DNA from: an uncultured Rhizobiaceae group bacterium
GTDB taxonomy: Bacteria > Pseudomonadota > Alphaproteobacteria > Rhizobiales > Rhizobiaceae
Length of the DNA stretch: 6,200 bases
Reading direction: 5' to 3'
Assembly: GCA_905479965.1 (NCBI GenBank)
Contig: CAJQOR010000358.1
Coordinates: forward strand, 1-6,200
Shown here: one piece after another, positions 1 through 4,805 of the stretch
Layout: the number at the start of each line of letters is the position of its first letter
How positions within the stretch are numbered: position 1 is the stretch's first letter
The notes under the pieces: model-generated
Told to the model about the DNA's origin: nothing
Databases searched by the model: none
The model's input: only the letters and a program-made list of their open reading frames with translations
Program-made: the position numbers and the translations under genes

Positions 1-607
1 GGATCTTATGCGCATTGCGCTCAATGTTTTCGGTATTATTGATAGCTATAACGGCATTAAAGATATGTGCCGAATTGCGGTTTCTGGGTTGAATGCGTCT
101 GAGAAAACCTATGTGCCAGATGGGCAAGCTAAAATCGCAATCATAACTGCGCGTATCTGGATCGTTATTTATCTCATCACGCTTTATGGATGTTTTCAAA
201 CGGGGTCAGTTCTGCCGCTTATGCTGATTGGATTACCGCGGCTTTATGGTGCATGGCACCATGTTCTCACCGGGTTGTTGCAGCATGGCGGTTTGGCGGA
301 AAATGTCACCGATCATCGCGCCAATACACGGACGGTGATGATGAACCCAATAAGCCGATTTATCTATTGGAATATGAACTATCATATTGAACATCATATG
401 TTTTTAATGGTGCCATATCATGCCTTACCCAAATTACATAAATTGATGAAACACGATCTGCCCACACCCAATTCATCAATCCTTGATGGTTATCAAGAAA
501 TGTGGCCAGCCCTTAAAATGCAGCTGAAAAACGTCAACTATTACCTCATACCCAAATTGCCTGATAGCGCAAAACCATATGCGTGCACGTTCCCAAATTT
601 ATTGTAA
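1..607 (+). CDS. Fatty acid desaturase family protein (MocD-like), 5' truncated by window edge
   Basis: This is the C-terminal part of a membrane di-iron desaturase/hydroxylase; the family oxidises acyl chains or related hydrophobic substrates at the membrane. The frame is open to the left edge, so the methionine codon at 8 is probably internal. Numbering from that methionine, a hydrophobic segment lies at about 43-76, a histidine-rich stretch with WHH at 83-85 and QHGG at 92-95, then a DHR at 102-104, and the diagnostic third histidine box HIEHH at 126-130 within NMNYHIEHHMF. These His residues are the expected iron ligands. The N-terminal histidine box must lie before the window, since about 200 residues are visible and the family usually has 300 or more. 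The tail is hydrophilic and ends with TAA. No following gene on this strand. The MocD-like label rests on the motif context; the exact substrate is unknown. Confidence 0.88.
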   Translation, partial: DLMRIALNVFGIIDSYNGIKDMCRIAVSGLNASEKTYVPDGQAKIAIITARIWIVIYLITLYGCFQTGSVLPLMLIGLPRLYGAWHHVLTGLLQHGGLAENVTDHRANTRTVMMNPISRFIYWNMNYHIEHHMFLMVPYHALPKLHKLMKHDLPTPNSSILDGYQEMWPALKMQLKNVNYYLIPKLPDSAKPYACTFPNLL

Positions 608-659
608 CTACAGATCTTGTTTTAAAGCAAAAATTCTGGTGCTTTCGTTATGAGATGTC

Positions 660-693
660 CCGATAAGAAGCGATACTTGTCGCTCTTTATCGG
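660..693. terminator. Long hairpin between convergent genes, probable bidirectional terminator
   Basis: Perfect outer arms CCGATAA (660-666) and TTATCGG (687-693) enclose inner arms GCGA (670-673) and TCGC (680-683), with one mismatch and one G-T wobble between them and a six-base loop. It lies 10 bases past the stop of the minus-strand cytochrome gene and 52 past the stop of the desaturase, where a shared terminator is expected. Neither strand has a clear T-run after the stem, so it may act as a processing or RNA-stabilising stem rather than a classic intrinsic terminator. Confidence 0.5.
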
Positions 694-703
694 CTTAATA
701 AAA

Positions 704-1081
704 TCAGTCTACTGGTGCTGTTTTATCTTTCAAAAAAGCTATGAGATCAGCACGTTGATCGTCCTTTTTTAGTCCGGCAAAGGCCATTTTCGTCCCCTTT
801 AAAAAAGCGCGAGGTTTTTTCAAATATGCATCCATATTCTCATCATCCCACACAATGCCAGAACCAATCATTACTTTTGAATATTTATAGTCTTCAAGTG
901 CCCCAGCATCGCGACCAAAAACACCATAAAGGGATGGTCCAACTTTGTTTTTGCCTTCTTCAAGCGTGTGGCAAGCAGCACATTTCTTGAATACCTTTTC
1001 ACCTTTTGCCACATCGCCTTCAGCCATTGCATGGGTTGAAACAGCAAGAAGAGCGCTAAGCGCCAGCATTGTAATTTTCAT
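704..1081 (-). CDS. Periplasmic class I cytochrome c (c2/c550-like), copy A
   Basis: A soluble one-haem electron carrier. Residues 1-20 form a Sec signal peptide ending in HAMA before EGD, so the mature protein starts near residue 21. The haem attachment motif CAACH is at 34-38, with Cys34 and Cys37 binding haem and His38 as axial ligand. [11 protein letters not shown] segment at 48-57 is typical of the cytochrome c2 family, and Met99 in GTKMAF is the likely sixth ligand. At 125 residues it fits the family. The start is supported by GAGG seven bases upstream. It is the distal member of a tandem pair; copy B lies 166 bases upstream in transcription and is about 60% identical. A perfect FNR/FixK-type operator precedes it, suggesting induction when oxygen is low. 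Partners such as a bc1 complex, an oxidase or a denitrification enzyme are not visible, so its pathway is inferred only. Confidence 0.93.
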   Translation of the reverse strand: MKITMLALSALLAVSTHAMAEGDVAKGEKVFKKCAACHTLEEGKNKVGPSLYGVFGRDAGALEDYKYSKVMIGSGIVWDDENMDAYLKKPRAFLKGTKMAFAGLKKDDQRADLIAFLKDKTAPVD

Positions 1082-1096
1082 CGTCAGACCTCGTTT

Positions 1097-1110
1097 TTTG
1101 AATATTCAAA
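1097..1110. promoter_or_regulatory. Perfect 14-bp palindrome upstream of cytochrome c copy A
   Basis: TTTGAATATTCAAA is a perfect palindrome ending 15 bases before the cytochrome A start codon, next to its ribosome binding site. A second inverted repeat with the same arms, TTTGAA-T-TTCAAA, is at 1183-1195, between the FNR-type box and the predicted -10. Two sites with identical arms flanking the start point suggest a second regulator, but AT-rich palindromes also arise by chance. Confidence 0.3.
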
Positions 1111-1171
1111 TCAAATCATTCTAAAATTCATGCGCGGGTAGCGTGAGATAATTGCCGCGCGCCACGCGTTA

Positions 1172-1213
1172 TCTTTAGCAAGTTTGAATTTCAAAATAAT
1201 TGATTTACATCAA
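1172..1213 (-). promoter_or_regulatory. FNR/FixK/DNR-type operator and class II promoter of cytochrome c copy A
   Basis: Positions 1200-1213 read TTGATTTACATCAA on the plus strand, an exact match to TTGAT-N4-ATCAA, the site bound by FNR, FixK, Anr and Dnr proteins. On the minus strand a -10-like TAAAGA lies at 1177-1172, placing the start near 1165 and the operator centre at -41.5. That is the classic distance for activation by this family with no need for a good -35 element. The -10 is only moderate. The leader would be about 84 bases. Confidence 0.65.
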
Positions 1214-1247
1214 AAGCTGGGTTAAAAAGTGTGATGATGACGACTTG

Positions 1248-1622
1248 TTATTTTGCGACGGTTTTATCTTTCATGTAAGCAATCAAATCATCCATTTGCT
1301 TTTCTTTTTTGATGCCGCCAAAGGCCATGTTCGTGCCGTTGATATAGTCTTTGGGTTTGGTTAGAAATTCACGCATATTGCTCTCATCCCAGATGATGTC
1401 AGACGCAATCATCGCGTCTGAATATTTAACACCTTCAACACTGCCTGCGGTGCGGCCAAAAATTCCAAATAAGCTAGGGCCAAGCTTGTGTTTGTCTTCT
1501 TTGACAGTGTGACACGCCGCGCACTTTTTAAAGACTTTCTTGCCTTTTTTGATATCACCTTCGGCAAGTGCTGAAACGCTGAACACAAGGAGGGTTGAGA
1601 GCGTAATAGTAATAAGTTTCAT
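1248..1622 (-). CDS. Periplasmic class I cytochrome c (c2/c550-like), copy B
   Basis: A paralog of the neighbouring cytochrome and likewise a secreted one-haem carrier. A signal peptide ends at SALA (residue 20), followed by EGDIKKG. CAACH is at 34-38 and Met99 in GTNMAF is the likely sixth haem ligand. It aligns with copy A without gaps from the mature N-terminus, about 61 of 104 positions identical by hand count, with differences spread over surface positions. There are two adjacent ATG codons; I chose the second (1622) because AAGG then sits seven bases upstream and the numbering matches copy A. Starting at 1625 would add one Met. It lies between the YceI-like gene and copy A in the same direction, 155 bases after the YceI-like stop. 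No FNR-type box is seen upstream, so it is probably regulated differently, by its own weak promoter or by read-through. Confidence 0.92.
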   Translation of the reverse strand: MKLITITLSTLLVFSVSALAEGDIKKGKKVFKKCAACHTVKEDKHKLGPSLFGIFGRTAGSVEGVKYSDAMIASDIIWDESNMREFLTKPKDYINGTNMAFGGIKKEKQMDDLIAYMKDKTVAK

Positions 1623-1733
1623 CATGTTACCTTTAAAAAAAATTTGCAGTGCAATATTGAATTGCCAACGTTAAAAACGTGGCGACTGATTGCGAGGGCG
1701 AGGGGGTAAAATCGCACTTTGACCACCTCAAGT

Positions 1734-1767
1734 GCTTCAGATTAATTCAGCTGAGCTAATCTGAAGC
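1734..1767 (-). terminator. Hairpin after the YceI-like gene
   Basis: Perfect 11-base arms GCTTCAGATTA (1734-1744) and TAATCTGAAGC (1757-1767) enclose a 12-base loop that itself contains the palindrome TCAGCTGA. It begins 13 bases after the stop of the YceI-like gene. No T-run follows on the minus strand, so termination may be partial, letting some transcripts continue into cytochrome B, or the stem may protect the 3' end of the upstream message. Confidence 0.45.
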
Positions 1768-1780
1768 AGTTAGAGAAAGA

Positions 1781-2377
1781 CTATTTCTGGAAAACCATTC
1801 GAACCGAAACCGGTGCGGTGCGGGTGATGCCGGAAAGATCGGCAAGCTTCATCAGCATGTCGACCCCTTCTTCAATGCCTAAATCTGCTGTTGAAACAAA
1901 GATGAAATCAGATGTGGTGACCAAAACGCGCGATGGTGAAAGTGGCGCAACGAGCATTTCAGCTTCAATATCAAATTCAACGCCTGCAAGCGATAAGGTC
2001 GCTTCAATATCAACAAGACCCGTATCACCAGGAGTGATCGCTTTGACTTCGTCCATATCAATTTCGCCAGTGATTGTCGCGTCAGAACCGCCTTTAAATA
2101 CGTGCTCAGCTATTCTCTCATTGCGGATATCGATATTGGTTTCCAATGAGTTTAGATCAATCTTGATCTCAACCTTTCCATCTTCCGAAACTGTCGCAAC
2201 GATATTTTCAAAATGATGAACTTCACCCGCCACATTCTTTTTGATAGACCCAAACGCGATGCTGGATTGATCGCCAACAGAGGTCCAAGTTGCGTGGCCT
2301 CCAGCTATGGCAGTGCCACTTGATAGAATTGTTGTCACTCCGACGACGGCGCCTGCTAATAGGGTTTTGTAATACAT
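1781..2377 (-). CDS. YceI-like family periplasmic protein
   Basis: A secreted lipocalin-like beta-barrel of the YceI family, whose characterised members bind polyisoprenoid or quinone-like lipids in the periplasm. Residues 1-25 are a Sec signal ending AIA before GGHATW. The mature start TWTSVGDQSSIAFGSIKKN matches the usual first strands, and SLETNIDIRNERIAEHVF at about 95-112 is the family's conserved central segment. SLAGVEFDIEAEMLV corresponds to the strand with the usual YceI 'LTIKGVTK' region. At 198 residues it is of normal length. The start is at 2377, where a strong GGAGGAG lies five bases upstream; an ATG-less extension to 2410 begins at a non-ATG codon and lacks such a site. It heads the minus-strand block with two cytochromes c. 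YceI genes are often found near cytochromes, which fits a role in handling lipid redox carriers, but that role is inferred. Confidence 0.88.
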   Translation of the reverse strand: MYYKTLLAGAVVGVTTILSSGTAIAGGHATWTSVGDQSSIAFGSIKKNVAGEVHHFENIVATVSEDGKVEIKIDLNSLETNIDIRNERIAEHVFKGGSDATITGEIDMDEVKAITPGDTGLVDIEATLSLAGVEFDIEAEMLVAPLSPSRVLVTTSDFIFVSTADLGIEEGVDMLMKLADLSGITRTAPVSVRMVFQK

Positions 2378-2382
2378 GTTCT

Positions 2383-2389
2383 CTCCTCC
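2383..2389 (-). promoter_or_regulatory. Strong ribosome binding site fixing the YceI-like start
   Basis: On the minus strand this reads GGAGGAG, five bases before the ATG at 2377. It is close to the full anti-16S complement and decides for this start over the longer open frame. Confidence 0.8.
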
Positions 2390-2430
2390 GAGTTTTGCTC
2401 GCAAGATCAAATGCCATGTTCATTGGTTAC

Positions 2431-2459
2431 ATTTTAAATCAGTGCGATTAGAGTGTGAA
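2431..2459 (-). promoter_or_regulatory. Sigma-70-type promoter of the YceI-like gene
   Basis: On the minus strand TTCACA (2459-2454) and TAAAAT (2436-2431) are separated by exactly 17 bases; each matches the housekeeping consensus at five of six positions. Transcription would start near 2424 and give a leader of about 47 bases ahead of the strong ribosome binding site. Confidence 0.55.
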
Positions 2460-2502
2460 CGCAAAAGGTCGGAGAATTATTCGTTTATTTTTGAAAAAAG
2501 TT

Positions 2503-2516
2503 TTGATCGATATGAA
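2503..2516. promoter_or_regulatory. Near-consensus FNR/FixK-type site upstream of the YceI-like gene
   Basis: TTGAT-CGAT-ATGAA matches TTGAT-N4-ATCAA at nine of ten fixed positions. Its centre lies about 85 bases before the predicted YceI start point, an unusual distance for this regulator family. It is suggestive only because a perfect site controls the related cytochrome gene nearby. Confidence 0.25.
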
Positions 2517-2534
2517 ATTTTATTGATTTCAAAC

Positions 2535-2569
2535 AAAAAAACCGGAAACCCCCTATAGTTTCCGGTTTT
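2535..2569 (-). terminator. Strong intrinsic terminator with T7 tail
   Basis: Perfect 12-base arms AAAACCGGAAAC (2538-2549) and GTTTCCGGTTTT (2558-2569) enclose an eight-base loop. On the minus strand the stem runs directly into seven T residues (2541-2535), the classic rho-independent layout. In the other direction only TTTT follows. It therefore ends a minus-strand transcript coming from the right, just before the YceI-like promoter. Confidence 0.75.
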
Positions 2570-2573
2570 AGCT

Positions 2574-2729
2574 CCTTCAGTATCTTGCCCTATTTACTGA
2601 AGGCGCTTGTTCAAATTTTAAATGATATCGAACTGGAATCGATATGTTTAAAAGAATGAGTGAGGCTGGAGAATTGCGGGGTGCACCCCAGCCTCCTCTC
2701 AATGCTCATGGTCGCTAATCACATTGAGA
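2574..2729 (-). ncRNA. Candidate structured RNA: run of stem-loops ahead of a terminator
   Basis: Four consecutive inverted repeats lie immediately before the terminator on the minus strand. Their arms are CCTTCAGTA 2574-2582 with 2595-2603; TTTTAAA/ATATCGA 2616-2631 with 2639-2653, with a 2x1 internal loop; GAGGCTGG 2662-2669 with 2688-2695, extended by TGAG/CTCA; and TCTCAATG 2697-2704 with 2722-2729. A perfect palindrome GGGGTGCACCCC (2678-2689) overlaps the third. Such density and the terminator suggest a small RNA or an untranslated leader or 3' region. I do not recognise an Rfam family: it does not fold as the single long rod of 6S RNA and lacks the signal-recognition-particle core motif. 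The minus strand is preferred because of the T-tail; no convincing promoter is seen, so the 5' end is unknown. Confidence 0.38.
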
Positions 2730-2764
2730 TTTTCTGGATAACAAATATTTTTAAACCCCCTTTG

Positions 2765-2962
2765 TCATCCGGATTTTGTTATTTGAAATGTTAAATCCTT
2801 GTTTTCACTATCTGTATCCGTCCTAGATCCTGAGATCGCATTGGTCAATTTACAAATCCCTTCACGCAGCTCCTTCGTTGCTGTGGATTTTTTTTCACCG
2901 TGCCAGCATTTTGATTGTTGGCTGGATCGCTCGTCCAAGCTGTATATTTTGTTTGTGTTCAT
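2765..2962 (-). CDS. Possible 65-residue hypothetical protein
   Basis: An open frame starting with ATG on the minus strand, giving a charged, soluble product rich in Lys, Ser and Thr with Cys at about 19 and 37. No signal peptide, membrane segment or known motif is seen. The ribosome binding site is poor (AAAG near the start). A possible promoter, TTGCAT and AATAAC with an 18-base spacer, lies just upstream. If real, its stop lies 35 bases before the stem-loop cluster, which would then be its 3' untranslated region. It may equally be a chance frame in an untranslated stretch. Confidence 0.2.
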   Translation of the reverse strand: MNTNKIYSLDERSSQQSKCWHGEKKSTATKELREGICKLTNAISGSRTDTDSENKDLTFQITKSG

Positions 2963-2999
2963 AATACTTTGTGCAATTTATTGGGTTATTCGCTGTTAA

Positions 3000-3482
3000 A
3001 AGGACGTCATGCAAGAGATTGTGCTTTGCAATTTTTACGACTGATTTGGTAGTAACTTAACCTCTTCAAGTTGAACTCATTGTGTTAACAAATACTTTAA
3101 TAAAAGAGCGATAACAGATAGGTTATCTCCTGTACGAAAGTATATAAATTTATTTATTTGATTTCACAAGTATAAAATTAATAATACTTGAAGTATTTAT
3201 AAAATAAGTTTTTTGATCAATACATGGCGCACGTAGCTATTTGATTTAAGAGTTTTGTATTCTATTTGTCTCGTGCTTAGAATTTGCGGAATTCTACAGT
3301 ATTTTTATCAGTAATATCGCCGAATAATTCTCCTATTACGAGTATGGAGAGGTGGAAGAGATAAAATTATGCAGTGTGATCCTTTATGCTTTGAATAAAA
3401 TCTCGAAATACTTTCAATAAAACAAAACAAATTACGCCTGGGAATTTATGAATTCGATTTTATTTTTCCCATGCAGGAATAG
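3000..3482. other. AT-rich intergenic stretch without a supported gene
   Basis: No frame of useful length with a ribosome binding site is seen on either strand apart from an 11-residue frame at 3009 preceded by AAAAGGA. Base composition is clearly more AT-rich than the flanking genes. The hexamer ATACTT occurs at 3092, 3184 and 3408 and its complement AAGTAT at 3138, 3168 and 3191; one further ATACTT lies just outside at 2964. The copies at 3184 and 3191 form the palindrome ATACTT-G-AAGTAT. It may be a regulatory region for the downstream permease or a silenced, decayed segment. Confidence 0.5.
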
Positions 3483-3526
3483 ATTGATCAGTGTTCTCAA
3501 TTGCTCTAGTCATTGATATCTTCAAT
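3483..3526 (+). promoter_or_regulatory. Inverted repeats ATTGA/TCAAT and possible promoter before the EamA permease
   Basis: ATTGA occurs at 3483 and 3512 and TCAAT at 3497 and 3522, forming two inverted repeats with spacers of 9 and 5 bases. The second has the T-N11-A form used by LysR-type regulators and overlaps a possible -10 TATCTT (3517-3522), with a weak -35 TTCTCA (3494-3499) 17 bases before it. A regulator bound here would block the promoter. No regulator gene is in the window. Confidence 0.27.
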
Positions 3527-3546
3527 CGGTATCAAAAAGAGCTCAG

Positions 3547-4446
3547 ATGTTCCAAGTTAATAAAACTGAACAACCGTTATGGTTGGTGTTTGCGCCTTCA
3601 ATATTTTTGTTTGTGTGGTCAACAGGCTATGTCGCAGCAAAATTTGGGCTTGGTTTCATCGAGCCTTTTACGTTTTTAGCGCTGCGTTATGGGATGATTG
3701 TGCTGATCATGACGGCTTTGTTTGTGATCTTACGCCCTAAATTACCCAAAACAGCTATGGATTGGGGGCATCTAGCAATCGTGGGCGTGCTTATGCAGGC
3801 GGTCTATTTTGGATTTTGTTATATGGCGTTTAATTTGGGAATGGCTGTCGGCACGTTATCACTATTGTTGTCACTGCAGCCGATTTTAGTGGGTTTGATA
3901 GCGCCACGCTGGTCGGGTGAAGCGGTTGGACTTAAGCAATGGATGGGACTGGTATTTGGTCTGCTGGGTGCTGTGATTGTGATATTGGCTAGATCTGATA
4001 TTGAGCCACCTAGCGTTTTAAGTTTTACTTTTGCGTTTTTAGCCCTTGCGGGCATCACCAGTGCATCGCTTTGGGAAAAGCGTTTTGGATCATCGCATCA
4101 TCCGGTGACAGCAAATTTTGTTGGATTTGCTGCGGGTCTATTGGGTGTACTGCCATTCATGTTCATTTTTGAAGAGATTACAGTCGTCTGGACTTGGCAA
4201 TTGATCGTATCATTGTTTTGGCTGGTGATAGGATCATCATTAATAGGTGTGGGATTGTTATGGGCTATGATCCGGGCAGGGGATGTTGCAAAAGTCTCAG
4301 CGCTATTTTTCATGGTGCCGCCGCTTGCCGCGTTTTTCGCCTGGATTGTCTTAGATGAGCTCATGCCACCGCTTGCGTGGGCGGGTATGGGTGTTGCGGC
4401 GATGGGTGTTTATATCGCGACACGTAAAAGCAAGGCTTTGCAATAA
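3547..4446 (+). CDS. EamA/DMT-superfamily permease
   Basis: A 299-residue inner-membrane transporter with the ten-helix, two-EamA-domain layout of the drug/metabolite transporter superfamily; members export amino acids, metabolites or drugs, and the substrate cannot be read from sequence. The first repeat spans about 12-148 and opens with FLFVWSTGYVAAKFGL, a segment typical of this family; the second spans about 158-292 and ends with the conserved helix pair around ALFFMVPPLAAFFAWIVLDE and the short basic tail RKSK. A Pro/Glu-bearing EPFTFLALRYG follows helix 1, as usual. Length is normal. The ATG at 3547 has AAGAG five bases upstream. It stands alone on the plus strand behind a long AT-rich leader with possible operators, and no terminator with a T-run is seen after it. 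It faces the small minus-strand gene at its 3' end. Confidence 0.93.
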   Translation: MFQVNKTEQPLWLVFAPSIFLFVWSTGYVAAKFGLGFIEPFTFLALRYGMIVLIMTALFVILRPKLPKTAMDWGHLAIVGVLMQAVYFGFCYMAFNLGMAVGTLSLLLSLQPILVGLIAPRWSGEAVGLKQWMGLVFGLLGAVIVILARSDIEPPSVLSFTFAFLALAGITSASLWEKRFGSSHHPVTANFVGFAAGLLGVLPFMFIFEEITVVWTWQLIVSLFWLVIGSSLIGVGLLWAMIRAGDVAKVSALFFMVPPLAAFFAWIVLDELMPPLAWAGMGVAAMGVYIATRKSKALQ

Positions 4447-4492
4447 AATGCAATAAGCCTCAGACGGGCGACAAGAATATAAAGCAGCTGAA

Positions 4493-4621
4493 CTAGCTGA
4501 AAATGCTCAATACAACGAGAACTGAAATGCCAAACAGGCTAAGTACGAAGGCCTTTGCAAAGCTTTTTCCTGAGCTTTGTGGCGCAATATAAATATGTCG
4601 AGAACTAGGAACATAACGCAT
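4493..4621 (-). CDS. Probable small single-span membrane protein, 42 residues
   Basis: An open frame of 42 residues with a polar N-terminal half (MRYVPSSRHIYIAPQSSGKS) and one hydrophobic helix at about 25-42 (FVLSLFGISVLVVLSIFS). GAGG lies seven bases before the ATG, a good ribosome binding site. The longer overlapping frame on the same strand begins at TTG with no such site and ends out of step, so I prefer this one. It is convergent with the permease gene and follows the PPOX-fold gene by 184 bases on the same strand. That gap shows no other convincing gene or promoter. I do not recognise the family. One-helix proteins of this size are often membrane-complex accessory subunits, but no partner is evident. 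Confidence 0.45.
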   Translation of the reverse strand: MRYVPSSRHIYIAPQSSGKSFAKAFVLSLFGISVLVVLSIFS

Positions 4622-4805
4622 GTGATTGCCTCATTGGTTGCATCTGCGAATGAGTGCACTATGCCTGATTCTCTTGCAATCAAGAAATCACGTAACGTAA
4701 CCAAAGGTTCCTATCGCTTCACATTTTATGGCATTAATGTGGCAAATGTCTTTTCCGTTCAGCGTATTCGTCGCTATAAACAGATGTAAACCGATACAAA
4801 CTGAG

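Noticed and set aside
1818..2216. Plus-strand 132-residue frame rich in Ser, Ile and Thr
   Set aside because: It is the antisense of the YceI-like gene, has no ribosome binding site and a low-complexity composition typical of shadow frames.
2535..2729. 6S RNA, signal recognition particle RNA or RNase P RNA
   Set aside because: The segment folds as serial hairpins rather than one rod, lacks the SRP core motif, and is too short for RNase P RNA.
2799..2999. Plus-strand 66-residue frame with a hydrophobic C-terminus
   Set aside because: It starts with TTG without a ribosome binding site and lies opposite another weak frame; nothing supports translation.
3009..3044. 11-residue frame MQEIVLCNFYD after AAAAGGA, as a leader peptide
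   Set aside because: Only a ribosome binding site supports it; there is no run of one regulatory codon, no following terminator and no gene within 500 bases.
4507..4704. Minus-strand 65-residue frame beginning at TTG
   Set aside because: It overlaps the 42-residue frame, which has an ATG, a good ribosome binding site and a better protein profile.
4577..4789. Plus-strand 70-residue frame after the permease
   Set aside because: No ribosome binding site, no recognisable motif, and largely antisense to the preferred small minus-strand gene.
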